NCBI GenBank assembly: GCA_032358165.1
Contig: JAALGY010000017.1
Location: 1,178,001-1,242,000 of the forward strand
Reading direction: 5' to 3'
Source of the DNA: Diplosphaera chodatii
Taxonomy: Eukaryota > Chlorophyta > Trebouxiophyceae > Prasiolales > Stichococcaceae
Length of the DNA: 64,000 nucleotides
The notes beneath the pieces are model-generated. The model saw only the letters and a program-made list of their open reading frames with translations. It did no database searches and had not been told where the DNA came from. Each line of letters starts with the position of its first letter. Within the stretch, counting starts at the first letter, position 1. Below are positions 34,503 to 46,719 of the stretch, in pieces. Position numbers and translations under genes: made by a program.

Positions 34503-37447
34503 TCAGACCTCCCGCCGCACAATCGACAGCATGCGCTCAAACGTTGGATCCCAGACCGCTGTCTCCAGCAGTGGCTGCCCAGCTGCACACAAGGAAAGCG
34601 GATGTCCAACAGAGGAATTGCCGAGGTTGCCAGCCCTGCATGTCAGAAATACAGCAGCAGATGCATGCTCGTGTGCATGCACAGCAGACCTGCTCTGGCA
34701 AAGCCAGGGATAGTCATGGTGGAGCGATGTGCAGCATTGGCTGCAGCAGGAGCGTCATTTACTGGCAACGACTGTCGCTGTGGCGGGAAGCTGGCTGCGG
34801 CAACACCAGGTGTCGGCGGGGTGGTGCAGCGGGGTCCGCTCACGCTGCCTGCAGTGCTGGGCGAAGGTGCTGCTGCAGCTGCATTCCTGTATGTGATAGT
34901 CCGCTGCTGGTGAGCAAAGGCGGACACCCCTGAGGCACTCGAGGAGTCGGAGGATATGCGGTCATTGGTGCTCCTGCAAAGCACGAAACAGAGACAGAAC
35001 TCACAGCGGATAAGCAGAAGCTGACTGGGCAGGGACAAAGGTGACGATTAGCCCGCACATCTTTGTGAAGCTGGGCTTGAGCGGCGTAGTGGGCTCAGCG
35101 GGGGGGCGTGTGTTGCAGCGGACTGCCTTGCTTAGATGCTGGACTGCAGGTATGGCACCTGGTGAGTATCAGACTATGCCAGCATCCAGAGGCATCCAAG
35201 TGGTTGTCACTGCGTAGTCTTCAGATCACCTGCCAGTGGAATGTACTGACGAAGCAGGCCTGAGCAGGCGGCTGGGCGTGATCAAGCTGCCAGAAGACGG
35301 CAAGTGCAGCAGCACAGAGTGCTGGCCACCCGGCTGTGGGGTAGCAATTTCACTGCTGGCACTCAAGCCTTGGCTACTTGCTGCAGCAGACTGCTCGGCT
35401 GGTGCCGCCAATGCTTCTGCAGTGCCGCTCCGCGTGCATACGGCGGGCTGTGCATCTTCCGCGACGGCCTCTAGCCGCTGCTTGAATGCAGGAGTGGCAC
35501 GCAGAGGTGTCAACTGCTGCAGGCCTGAGGGCGCCATGCAAACGTTGCTTCCGTGCAGGTCTGACGCTGCAGGCTGCAGCAGCGCAAGTTTACAGCCCCA
35601 GGCATGTTCATCAGGCTCGCCTGCAAGGCACACTGCCCCGTCATTCAGTGACTGCCCCATCCAACACTCATTCGTCTGTGGCAGCTCCTCTGACGCCATG
35701 ACTTCACATTGTAAGTATCTTGCCTACACCATCGTCATCAGAGCTGCTGCTCAGACTGACTCTGCTTGGGCGGCTTGTTGATATCAGCCTTGGGGTTTGG
35801 ACCCTGGGCACTGAGCCCGTACTCGGCTGCAAGTTGATGCTCTCACTGCTTTGACTTGGGCCTGTAACAGACCCTGCACACACACCACCATTCAGCTCAA
35901 GCAGGATTGTTTGATTGTACGCTGGAGTGTGCTGTAAAACATGTCTGTGCAGCAGGACCAGCATTCGCACCTGCTGTGGCAACATGAGTGCTGTCATCAC
36001 GCCCCTGCGGACTGGCCTGCTCTAGGTACGTTGACATCTTGCTCATGGTTGTACAACCTGCATGCAGAGGCAGCTCCCCATTGTGATACGCATGTTGACC
36101 TAGTCAACCAAGTCCTGCCAAGCTTGCGCCTCCTGCTTACATCACCTGAAGACAGGCTGCCGTGCAGCAGCGACGGTGTGATGCCAGATAGGGGTGGCAT
36201 TGCTCGCCTCCGCTCAGCAGCCGCTACAGTCTGCGGAGTCCGCACCAGCTGCCACAGGGGCAAATCCGCAGTGTCTGGGTGCTGGACCCCTGTGGCCAAG
36301 CGTGCTGCTGCCGGGGCGCCTTCAGGCGAAGCAGCTTCAGCAAACCTGCTCAACAGCCTGCAACGCATGTCCATACGGGTGTGTCAAAGCACGACATGCA
36401 GCACTTATGACGTGCATGCAGGTTGACAGGCTGTTGCATCGGCATGACCACCAATGCAAGGTGTGCCACCAGCAGGCCTGCTGCTGTTTGCTGACAGGCA
36501 ATACCCACCTCATGCTCATGAGTGGTGAATTCGAGCCTGCGGCGCTCATGAATGTGCTCTCAGCTGTTGGGCTTTCAGCAATTGCAGGGATGGGTGCCTC
36601 CTCAGGTTCTGCCTTGGCACTGCCGCCAGAATCAGCTGCTGATGCCTGCACCTGCATGTTGAAAATTTTACCAAGTTCGGGCTATTGTGCAGGGCGCCTG
36701 AAGAGCTATGCATTACCTTTTTGTTATGTCCATTGCTGCTGTTGTATATATCACGAATGAAGGCCTTCAAGCCCATGTTTTCGGCCTGTGACGTGGCAGA
36801 TGTCGAAGACACATTTGCCAGCAAGTTAAGCATGTCTGTTTAACAGTAGTGGCATACCTGCACAGCTGACATGATTCTCAAACCTGTGCATGCTGGAGGT
36901 CCGTCCTGAGAGACTTGATGACATCCGCACGCTCCTCAGCAAGTGACCTCCAATGCTCGGCCTGTGTCTGTGCATGCAAGCATGTATGACCACTGTATAC
37001 CAATCAGACAGCAATCAGTTACGATTTCTCAAATTGTCTACCGAATTTCTCAATCAAGTCCATGCCAGCTTGCAGTGGGCCCATCTCATTCACCACCTCC
37101 TCCACCGCTGCACTTTGCAGCCTCAGCTGTGTCTCGACAGCAGCCGCCCGAACCTGTACACATGGGGGAACACTGACTGAAGGCTGGATTACATTCACTC
37201 AATCACTTTTGCATTTCCCTGTTGTCACGCGCGTTTTCATCTTCACCTGCAGCTTCTGCAGCGGCCCTGCCACCTTGCCAACCTCACGGCACACCGCGCC
37301 TGTGTAAAACCATCAGCGCTGCAGGTGTCATAAATACTGCTGCATTACATTCTCTGCATGCAATTGCCGTCAAAATGCCCGTTCGCAGCCCACACACGGA
37401 CCTGCCTCTCGAAGCAGCTCGGCTACGATAGTCTGTTGGCTGGTCAT
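34503..37447 (-). CDS. Coiled-coil protein with a TP-rich tail, unrecognised (possible kinetochore protein)
   Basis: I do not recognise a named family. ATG at 37447 gives MTSQQTIVAELLREA, spliced in phase to GAVCREVGKVAGPLQKLQ, then VETQLRLQSAAVEEVVNEMG and AGMDLIEKFGRQFEK, a helical coiled-coil-like N-terminus. It continues QAEHWRSLAEERADVIKSL (about 36960-36905) and DMLNLLANVSSTSATSQAEN (about 36835). The tail is disordered and carries many TP pairs: LVRTPQTVAAAE, LSGITPSLLHG (about 36170), RVQTPRL (about 35800), LTPLRATPAFKQRLEAV (about 35510), ITPSRLL and EPTTPLKPSFTKM (about 35080). The last exon ends ETAVWDPTFERMLSIV with the stop at 34503-34505. Proline-directed kinase sites behind an N-terminal coiled coil resemble SKA3-like kinetochore proteins, but this is inference from architecture only. 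Exon joins are tentative. Confidence 0.55.
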
Positions 37448-37863
37448 GCTTCCTCCCAGTTCCTTAGTCCTCGCCTCGACAATGTACACACGGCTGCTGC
37501 ATGCACAGCGAGTTCACCGATGTGTTATTTTGCCGAAACAAAGATCAGCCTGCCAGCGTTGCGTACTATGAGACGATCGGATGCACACAACCGAACTCCG
37601 CACGTTGACACCTGATAGGAGACTGCCCGCATCACACCGCAGTTTTGGATTGACTATCAAACAGCAATAGCGTTGACATGTGGCCAGCTCTGCTCTGATT
37701 GTCGCGAGCATGGGCAGAAGTCGGTTCTGGGATGGATCCCTGCTGTGCATGCTGAGTTCAAGGGCACATGGGCAGCTCTGCATGGGCTATCGTGCTTGCA
37801 ATCGCTGGTGCATCCATTGCTTGCATCGTAATGCTCTCTGCAGGACGCTCGTTTTTGTAAGGC
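37448..37863. other. Divergent region between the coiled-coil gene and PIF1
   Basis: 416 bases between two head-to-head start codons, presumably a shared promoter region. No coding block recognised. Confidence 0.45.
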
Positions 37864-40800
37864 ATGGCAGCGGCGGGGCCCCATGTGCCCATGAATGAAT
37901 TTGTTAACCATGCAGACAGTGACCCTGAGATCAGGCCAAGGTCAGCAACAGCTGCAGTCCCTGCACCACTGCCTTCCTTCCTGTCGAAGCCAAATAAACC
38001 GTCTGCGTGGGCGCCGCCACCCAATGGTGCTCGCAGACCGCAGGCAGCGTTGGGCGCGCAACCTGGTACCACCGACATAGATTTGACACAGGTGAATGGA
38101 TGATTTCTGGCGATCGTCGCTATACGCCGCCAATGTGACATGGAAAGTGCTGCATGGCACTTTGCGCATCGCTGCGGGCTGCACACATGCTTGTTCGTTT
38201 CTGTCATAGATGCGTCGTTCACCGCAGGATGATGATGAAGTGCCGACGACGTCGGCTGCAGAGCAGCGGGGCAGCTCTTTCGACTGGGAGAAGTCGCACG
38301 TCAGCGAGACGATCATGCCTGCAGCAGGGTCGAGTGCGGCTCACAGCGGCACTGCAGCGGCTGCCGCTGCTGCAGCTGGTGAAGTGTCCAGCCCTGCGCT
38401 TTCGGACGAGCAGGTGAATCAGGATGCTGCAACCGTGCACTTGGTGCGCTGCTTGAGGGTAGACGTCCACACACGATTTTGAATCCTCCGTCTGACGTGC
38501 AGCAACAAGTGGAGCGCCTGGTGGCCAGCGGGCAGAGTGTCTTCTTCACCGGCAATGCAGGAACTGGGAAGAGTTTCCTCCTCAACAGGTACTCGTCTGC
38601 AGTCCTGCATTGCGCTGCAAGTGCAAGTGCAGCGTTCGCACCTCACAAGCAGGCAACAGTAAGAGTAGCTGCATAGGCATTGCATAGGCTGTGCGGGGGA
38701 AGAATGCACCCTGCTGCCCCTTTCAGTCAGGAATGCATCGTCCATGACCTTGTAACAGGGTCATCGCCAACCTGCGGAAGGAGTATGGGCCTGACTTCAC
38801 GAACTGTGTAGCCGTGACTGCTGCCACTGGCATCGCTGCCACACACATCTCTGGTGCGCTGGCCGATTGCCCGTGCCTCGACTGCTGAGAGTACGAACTG
38901 ACTGCAACTGGCTTCCACTGCTAAGCCGACACTGTTGACTCCTAAGTCAATTCCCATCGACCAGGCACGACGCTTCACTCCCTGACTGGCATTGGCGTGC
39001 CGCAAGTTTGGAAGGACTTTGGAAGAGTCTTGAATAAGAAGAACAAGGACCGATGGAAGCACTTCAAGGCACGCCTCTGCGTCTACGCAGTTGCTGCTCC
39101 AGTTGTTGTTGCATTGACAAGCTGTGTTCGATGATTGCGCCTCGACGCTGGACGTCTGAAGTGTCTGAGCAAAGCGCAGGTTCTCATCATCGATGAGGTC
39201 TCCATGATCAGTGCCGAGCTCTTCGAGGCGCTAGAAGAGGTGGCTCGCAAGGTACTCCTTAAATCATCAGCAAACGGTTGCATTCTGCTACACGTATCAA
39301 GTTGCTCTCGATGGAATGTAACACAGTCTCCTATGTAGGTGCGTGTCAAGTGAAGAGCTCGCCATGTGGTTTCAAATAGGTGAAGGAGCGTACTGAGCCC
39401 TTTGGCGGCATCCAGCTGGTGCTGTCTGGAGACTACTTCCAGCTGCCGCCCATTGTCAAGAAGTGGACGCCCGCCATGGGCAACGATGCATTCCTAAATC
39501 GTGGGTACACTTTCCAGTGCCCCGCCTGGCGCCGCTGCGCCCTGCAGGAAGTGCTGCTCAGAAAGGTGAGTCACTGTGCACTCCAGCCGTCAGATTGATA
39601 CCACGGTGTGCCTCGTGGCTGATCATAGCCCTGTAAGGCCTGATACAAATGTGCTGTGCTGCCACAGGTGTGGCGGCAGGCAGACCAGCGCTTCGTGTCA
39701 CTGCTGAACCAGGTACTGAGAGATGGCTTGCTCCCAGCGATATCGTCAGCAGCCACTTGCATCTCTAAATCACTATCACTCACCGGTGGCAGGACCTTAC
39801 AGTTTCTGTCTGCTGGCAGGTGCGGCATGGGCAGGGTGACGAAGCAGTGGAGGTGCTCTCGCGGGAGTGCGGCCGCCCACTACCTGATGTTGCTGGAGTG
39901 CGCCCTACCCAATTGTTTGCCAGGTACTGCTTCAGCGTAGATGGATTGTTCACCAGTCAATAACTGCACATGCATCTGCTTGCGATCAGCAGTGGCTGTC
40001 CCTAGCTCCACTTTCACTGTTAGTGAGATGAGAATTGCTGTCTGTTATCACAGGAATGCCGATGTGGATCGGGTCAACAGCCAGGAGATGGCGGTGAGCA
40101 TAGTGTCTTGTATCCCGTTCCCACCAGGCAACACAGTATCGAACGTGCACCCTGAATGCATTCACTGACGTCATGGCACTGGCCACGCGACAAGCGACAC
40201 GAGGGCGCTCAATCACTGCCGCCCATTACGCAGGCCTTGCCGGATGCGGAGGTGCGGATGGGCGGCGGCGATGATGTGGACCCGGACCCCAACGTGGGCC
40301 GCGAGCACTCGGCGATGCTGGACCTCGCACCCCAGGAGCGCGCGCGCCTGGAGGAGGCCCTGTGGCGCAACGACTTTTTCCGCGACTGCCTGGCCCAGAC
40401 GCAGCTGGTGCTCAAGGTGCACCCATTGCCGGAAACAGCAGCCTGATGAGGTGTCGGCAAGGGCATGCAGAAGTGGAGCCTTGCAAAAAGCGGCAACAGC
40501 ACTTTGCGGCATGCGATGCCATGGCCGTGATGAGACACCAGAGCTGCTGCGCGGCGCAGGTCGGCGCCCAGGTCATGCTGCTGAAGAATCTGGACCTGGA
40601 GGCAGGCGCAGGCCGCATGCTCGTCAATGGCTCACGAGGTGTCGTCATTGGGTTCCGACCCCGCATCGAGGTGAGAGACTGTGATGGGAAGGTCATGCGC
40701 ATCCGGCAATCTTGGGTATGCAATCTGCCGCAACCGCCAGCATTTAGTCGAGTGAGAGTTTGGTTGCTGTTGCACCAGGTCGAGAAGGAGCTACAGGACC

Positions 40801-43489
40801 AGATGCTAGAGTCCCGTGGCGGCATGGGCGCCGGCAACCCAGCCAGCGGCGGCACAGCCCCCGATGCCAAGCCCTCGACAGATGCTGCCGTGCTGAACTT
40901 TGGCAGCCAGCCCGCGGCAGCCCGGCCGGCGTTCTGGGCCGGCGCCGGTGGCAGCAACAGCGGCGCCCGTGGCAGCGGCGGCAGCCTTGGCGTGGCCGCC
41001 GTGAAAGAGGCCAAGCGCACAGAGGACCTGGAGAAACAGCTGGACTACCTGCGGCGGTGCGTTAATGTGGTTGAGTCGCATATTATTATTGTTTGATATC
41101 AAATCTAAGTGGCGCAATTCAGGAGTTTTTGTCCCGTAACAAGTCTGCGTGCAAAGCCTAATGCACGACGTCCAGCCACAAGGCTTGGCTTCCGATCACG
41201 AGCATCACCACTGGCAGCACTGCTGCTTATCTGCAGGTGGAATGGCAAGGACATACCTGTCGTCCGGTTTGTCAATGGCCGTGTGCTGGAGTGTCTGCCA
41301 GCTTTGTTCAGGGCCGATGTGGCCGGTCAGGTGCGGCTGTGCCACCATGACCATCGTCTCATTGTCGAAGAGAAGCTGCAGACACAAGTCACAAGCGCAG
41401 CAGCAATTGAGGGCACCCAGCTGATCATGCGATACAACTGAAGGTGTGAACTGCAGGGCACTTGCACACGTGTCCAGGTTCCGCTGAAGGCAGCATGGGC
41501 CCTGACGATCCACAAGTAGGCTGCTGATCTGAAGCGCCACACAGCTTGCCGTACGCCTCATCATAGCCGTGTCCAGTGTCGTCCACATACAAGAAAGTAA
41601 ATGCACTCTCTGCTCCTCACTGGATATACATGGTGCATGTCTCCGCAGGTGCCAGGGCCTGACGCTGGACCGGGCGAAGGTCAGCCTGCGCAACATGTTT
41701 GCGGAGGGGCAGGCGTACGTGGCGCTCAGCCGCGTGCGGGGCATGGAGGGCCTCCAGATCCTGGGCGCCACCCCGGGCTGCGTCAAGGTGGAGCTTTAGG
41801 ATTTCGTGCCGAGTCGACTGCACATGGAGACCGAAGCTCCCATCACCAGATCGATGCAGCAATGTGTTACAATCACTGTTTATTGTGACAGATCAGGATG
41901 TGTCAGGCATTGCTGCAATGTACCTACGACTGGGCAACTTTCAGGCTGTGGTTGACAGCTGTGAGAGGCAATCGCAGATGCTTGAGGATTTTATATGTTG
42001 CTGTGCAGACCAGTCAAACTGTGCGCAGCTTCTACCGCGCACTGGAGGCAGGCGAGCTGTACGAGGATGGCGCCTGGGCAGTGTTCAGCAAGCCACATTC
42101 CGCTGCACTGCCCGCGGCTGGAGCAGGGCCCAGCGGTGGCGGCGGCATCAGCAGCGGCAATGCCAGCAGCGGTGGTGCCGCGGGTCGCTCTGGCGAGGCC
42201 TGCTTCAAGTCAGTGCTGCAGTGCTTCTTTGCTGCTGCACAGCCACCCCGCTTTGGCTTCGTGTGATCGAGAGGCCCTCAGGGGTAAGGCCAGGTAGCTG
42301 ACAAGGGTGCATGTCTTGGTGTAGGTGCGGTCAGTCGGGCCACTGGAGCAGAGACTGGTGAGTCCGCCTCAACTAGATTCATCACCATTGATGGACACGT
42401 GAGTGTCGAGCAATCTGAATGCTGATGTCATGCCAGCCAGGTCTTTGCAGGCTCACGGTGCTTGCCCCTCTATCTGTGCAGTCCCAACACCAGCGGCCAG
42501 CGCAACGTCGGGCAGTACCAGGGTGGCGACACATCGTGGGGCCCTTCAGCTGGCGCAGGCGGCAGCGCGAAGGGCAACTGCTTCAAGTGCGTCCCCTTGT
42601 TGATCTCAGCCACCTCGACTGGAGCACTGATCACCCGACGCGTCAAGATGTGACCGATCAGGTGGTCAAGTGCAGCATGGCCTTAATCACACGATGTGAA
42701 CCGAGCAGTGGCACATGTGCCAGGTGTGGGCAGCCAGGGCACTGGAGCAGGGACTGCCCGGGCAGCGGCGGCGGCAGGAGCCAAGGTGGCGCAGGTGGTG
42801 GCAGCCAGTTCGGCGGCGGCGGCGGCTCGCAGTATGGCAGCGGTGGTGGTTCCCAACAGTACAGCCAGGTCTGCCTCCATTGTGGCAGGGCATGTAGACA
42901 TCCGTGACCCTGTCGATCTCGTAAAGTTGCACGGTCTGCACAACACCTTTGGTTGCGGTCTGCAGCAGCAACATGCTGCAGACGAGCTGATGCCACGCCT
43001 CCTGCTTCGCAGCCCACTGGTGGGGGACGAGCACCCTTCTTCGTCGCGCGCGGTGATGCTGGCAATGGCGCTGCAGCTGGCCAGCTACCCATCGGCACCG
43101 GCAGCTACGGCGGTGGAGCAGCAACAGTGGGCAGCAAGCGGTCAGCGGCTGGCCTGCCGCAATCTTCCCAGCAGCTGTGGCAGAAGCCCCGACCGCCGGT
43201 GAGAACCCTGCTGCCTGCACCTTGTCTTTCAATTCGGGTGTCACACGTGTGCTCAGCTGAAGCTGAATGCATGGCTTTCAATCACCAATTCACCAGGCCA
43301 CTGAAGCTTTCGCTGTGTGCTGTGTAGGGCCTCCACCAGTACTTTGAGGCCAGTGGTCGGGGGGGATCCAGCGCTGCTGGCGGCAGACAGGGCGGCAGCG
43401 GCAGGGGTCGGGGCGGCGCTGGCAGTGGCAGCGTCTGCTTCAAGTGCCAGCAAACGGGCCACTGGGCAGCGGCGTGCCCCAACGGCTGA
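37864..43489 (+). CDS. PIF1: PIF1-family DNA helicase with three C-terminal CCHC zinc knuckles
   Basis: 5'-3' DNA helicase acting on G-quadruplexes, replication forks and telomeres in the nucleus or organelles. ATG at 37864 opens a disordered N-terminus with [15 protein letters not shown]. The helicase core starts [20 protein letters not shown] then KSFLLNR (Walker A, about 38510-38588). It continues [39 protein letters not shown] (Walker B), [54 protein letters not shown] then [26 protein letters not shown] and [18 protein letters not shown]. An Ala/Gly/Ser-rich insert follows VEKELQDQM (about 40785-41030). After the core come [14 protein letters not shown] (about 42208-42358), [14 protein letters not shown] (42581-42760, ending at the next splice) and [14 protein letters not shown] (43438-43479), separated by Gly/Ser linkers. 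Stop 43487-43489. Each of the first two knuckles is split by an intron inside its Lys codon. Confidence 0.9.
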
Positions 43490-44078
43490 GCGCTCCTACG
43501 TTGCACTGAAAGCAGCTCTGCAGCTCGGGCAGTTGTACAGTTTGAGTTCCGATGGCACGCTCTGCATTGTATTGGTGACAGAGCGCTTGGCCCCAGTGTG
43601 GCACAGATAGCATTCGGTTAGGTGTTCCCTGTGCGCTCAGTGCTGCTGCTCGGCCGGTGCACTGTGCAAGTGTAGCGTTGCAGCCTTGTAGAGTATGCCG
43701 AGAGACGCAAGCTGGAAGATTGCAAGCTGGCAGCACGAGAGTTTGATACACAACGTCAAAATTGTACTGCACGCCTATAGTGCAAGTGTGCAACACTTCA
43801 CAACTACACAAGCGATTCGATTTCGTAGACAAGCACCAAGCTGATTAGATGCGGGCATTGTTGCCTCGCATTTCCTAAAATTCTAACGGCGGCAGCCTTC
43901 ACAACAACTAATGCAAACGGAGGAATATCAACTGTTCTTGAGACCTGGAGCCCATGACGCTTGGACTGCTCACGTTCCTGGCACGTGTGAGGCCATTCGA
44001 AACGAAACTCTTCCTTCGGCTGAACAAGGGTGCTGTAATGCTGCCAAAATGTTGTCGGGCTGCGGCTGGTTTACGAGA
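43490..44078. other. Convergent 3' region after PIF1
   Basis: About 590 bases between the PIF1 stop and the stop of the small minus-strand gene. Short open frames only; no conserved block or clear TGTAA. Confidence 0.45.
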
Positions 44079-44522
44079 CTACAGCAGGCGCCACATTGGC
44101 TCGCACTGTGCAAACTCTGAAACACCATCGTCCTCTGCAGGCTGTGGGCGGGAGCGGCGGCGGCGGGCTGGTGGAGCACGGTCGCTGGACAGGTGGCGCT
44201 TGGGCACGAACTCGTATGCGGGCTCCCTCAGCGAGTGCCCATAGCTGCCGTAGCCTGGCTCAGACAGCGAATGCCGCATGATGCTTGGGTAGTCTGGGAA
44301 GGAGACGCGGGGGCCACCCTCTGGCACAGACACGGTCCGGGGGAAGCGGGCATCGCGGCCGTTGGGGTCCCACTTGTGCTCCTCCTTCTCGTACACCGCC
44401 GGGTCCACCAGCGTATCCTCCTGCCGCACGTAGGTGTGCACCGCCGCGGCGCTCGACGGCGCCTGCGCCTTGGCCAGGCTTGCCGCCCGCGCTGCAAACC
44501 TGGTCACCAGGGCAGATGCCAT
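44079..44522 (-). CDS. Small hypothetical protein with putative mitochondrial presequence
   Basis: A single open frame of 147 codons. It starts MASALVTRFAARAASLAKAQ, an Arg/Ala-rich amphipathic start typical of a mitochondrial presequence. It continues HTYVRQEDTLVDPAVYEKEE, HKWDPNGRDARFPRTVSVPE and FPDYPSIMRHSLSEPGYGSY, and ends in an Arg/Pro-rich tail. No family recognised. The composition (charged, Pro/Gly/Tyr-rich, no membrane helix) resembles small accessory subunits of mitochondrial complexes, which is only a guess. The region past HLSSDRAPPARRRRSRP may be replaced by another exon if there is an intron there. Confidence 0.6.
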   Translation of the reverse strand: MASALVTRFAARAASLAKAQAPSSAAAVHTYVRQEDTLVDPAVYEKEEHKWDPNGRDARFPRTVSVPEGGPRVSFPDYPSIMRHSLSEPGYGSYGHSLREPAYEFVPKRHLSSDRAPPARRRRSRPQPAEDDGVSEFAQCEPMWRLL

Positions 44523-44896
44523 TGCGAGTCACCGTCCTTTGGCAGTTGTTGGCAGCTATCAGCGGGAATGTGCACGCAACGGTCAAACGATCGATCAGAC
44601 CCTTCGTCGTCAGCAAGCTTGCGGGCAGTGCGACCATTCAGACTGTGCCCGACATTGCCGAAGCCGCGAACTCAAGAGGCTGACAGGATACTGCTGACTA
44701 GACGGATGCTGGACGTGGCAGGGAAGTCTGCAGGGACCGTGTTACCCTGGGTACTGCTCCATGCCACTGTGTGCCTGTTACCCCTTTACTCCGTAGACAC
44801 CACAACCCCATTTGTCTACTTCATGAGATGTCTCTAAGGTCTGAAGAACTCAGATCCCGGATGAACACTACCACTCGTGACCCAGCTGCATGCTTG
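44523..44896. other. Gap between the glycosylase stop and the small protein start
   Basis: About 375 bases upstream of the small gene and downstream of the glycosylase, both on the minus strand. No coding block recognised. Confidence 0.4.
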
Positions 44897-46503
44897 TCAT
44901 GGTGTTGCTACAGAGGCGGCTTTCGTGGGCCGCTTGGCAGGCTTCCTGGGGGTGCTCTTGCGCTCGGCCTCCGTGAGGCGCCACATGTACCAGGCGCCGA
45001 TGCTGCGGTACGGCCGCCAGCTGGCCGTGAGCTCCTCCATCTTCGCTGCGTCCGGCAGGTCCTGCAGATACGAAAGGCTCTGTGGCCGCGCTCCAGGCTC
45101 GACATTTGAACAATGCAAATTGCAAGCTGCTGCAGTGTCAGTTCCATGCCGGAGCTGCTTCCAGCACCGATGGGGGCGGCGCACCCGGAGGCCGAAGCAG
45201 ATCTGGATGCCCTTCCGCACCCCCAGGTCCCCAACCGGCAGCACATCCGGGCGGGCGGCGTTGAAGATCAGGTACATGTGCGCTGTCCACACGCCGATGC
45301 CCTTCACGGCCGTCAGCCGCGCGATCACCTCCTCCTCCGTCATCCCTGGTGAAACAGGTGCACCTCAAGCTGGAAGAGCATTGTGCTGGACCAACAGCTG
45401 AGTGTACCCAGCACGCAAACATCGCTCAATACATGTGCGTGACACGCGGACTAAAATCTGCATGACGCATTAAGTTCGCAGTTCAGTGTCAGTGGTCTCT
45501 TCGAGCGCTCAAACCTTGGAGCAGGGCGTCTGTCAGGCGACCGTCTGCGTAGTGAGCCGCCAGGTCCGTAATGTAGGCCGCTTTCTGACCTGACAGCCCC
45601 GCTGCCCGCAGATCGGCCAGCGGCACCGCCAGCACCTCCGCTGGGGACACCTCCACCCCAGGCTCGTCCGCACACTGCACAGTCATTATGTGTGATCACC
45701 ATTGAACTCATCTTGTAAATGCCATCCAGACGTGTACGATGCTATCGTTGTCACCTTGCAAGCCAGTTTGAAGCGGCCATATATCACGCGTGCAACGCCG
45801 GTCGCCAGCTGCTGTGAGAGGATGCTCTGCGTGAGAGCGGAGAACGTGCTGCCGCTGAACTTCAGCAGCCGGTCTGGCGGCCCGTACTCCGCGATGAGCT
45901 CTGCCAGACCTGCAGGGCGATCACCAGAGGGGCTGAGCGTGCACAGCATGGTGGCGCAGTCACAACATGCACTGGCCGCTAACAGGGAGCCGAGGAACAC
46001 GCTGATACATGCTCACGGGTGTTGACGGACGCCAGGTGGGCCACTCCGGCTGCGATCCCCTCTGGACACAGTGGCGGCAGCACAGGCGCGGGGGGTGCAA
46101 GCGTGTCGAGGACCGCCTCTGCGACGCCGGCAGCAGCAGCGGCCTTGCTGGCGGATTTGACAGCCTTTGAGACGCTTTTCCGCCGCTTGGGGGTCGCTGC
46201 TGTGCCTGTGGCGGCCTCTGCCTGGCCAGGGGCTGCACCTGCTGTGGGCGCACCCGCTGCTGCCCTGCGCCTCCGTGGAGTGGCTACCCGCTCAGCTGCA
46301 ACAGGCTTGTCACTTTCAGTGGCTGTCGTGACCACCGTCGCCTCCTGGATGACGGCTTTTGTCACAATGCTCTTGCCACGCGCAGCATGCACCTCCAACC
46401 GCTTCCTGGCCCTGAAGGTGTCCGTCAGGACACGTGCCTGTTTAGCCAGCTGCATTGGCTCTACAGCTTGCTCAACAGCGGCACGGCGCTTGCGCAGCTG
46501 CAT
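44897..46503 (-). CDS. DNA-3-methyladenine glycosylase, HhH-GPD (AlkA/MAG) type
   Basis: Removes alkylated purines to start base excision repair. The ATG at 46503 gives MQLRKRRAAVEQAVEPMQ, followed by a long basic Lys/Arg/Ala-rich N-terminus (to about 46060) that probably serves nuclear targeting and DNA binding. The glycosylase fold then follows: LAELIAEYGPPDRLLKFSGS, TFSALTQSILSQQLATGVAR, VIYGRFKLAC (about 45915-45760), LADLRAAGLSGQKAAYITDL and AAHYADGRLTDALLQGL (about 45630-45515). The helix-hairpin-helix ARLTAVKGIGVWTAHMYLIF leads into LPVGDLGVRKG (about 45325-45220), whose Asp is the catalytic residue of the family. The C-terminal exon has MEELTASWRPYRSIGAWYMW and ends in a basic KPAKRPTKAA tail, stop at 44897. 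Plant homologues share this order. Confidence 0.9.
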
Positions 46504-46719
46504 CCTGGCAAGTGTGCACCAGCGCTATGCCCACAGCACAGCATGCATTTCTCGGCCCGCAAGTGCACGTGCCATGCAGTCCTGCAGGTGCAGTCACCGA
46601 ATGGAAGCCCTGCGCTCGTGAGCAGTTGCCAACTGCAATCCAAGTAACATCATAAGTGTCAGAGAGCAGCGGCGCAGACCATCCGACGCCTTGTCCTGTT
46701 CATCTAAACCCAGGCCTCA

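Noticed and set aside
34323..34913. 196-codon plus-strand open frame
   Set aside because: Antisense to the last exons of the TP-rich coiled-coil gene, whose stop at 34503 and upstream blocks make more sense.
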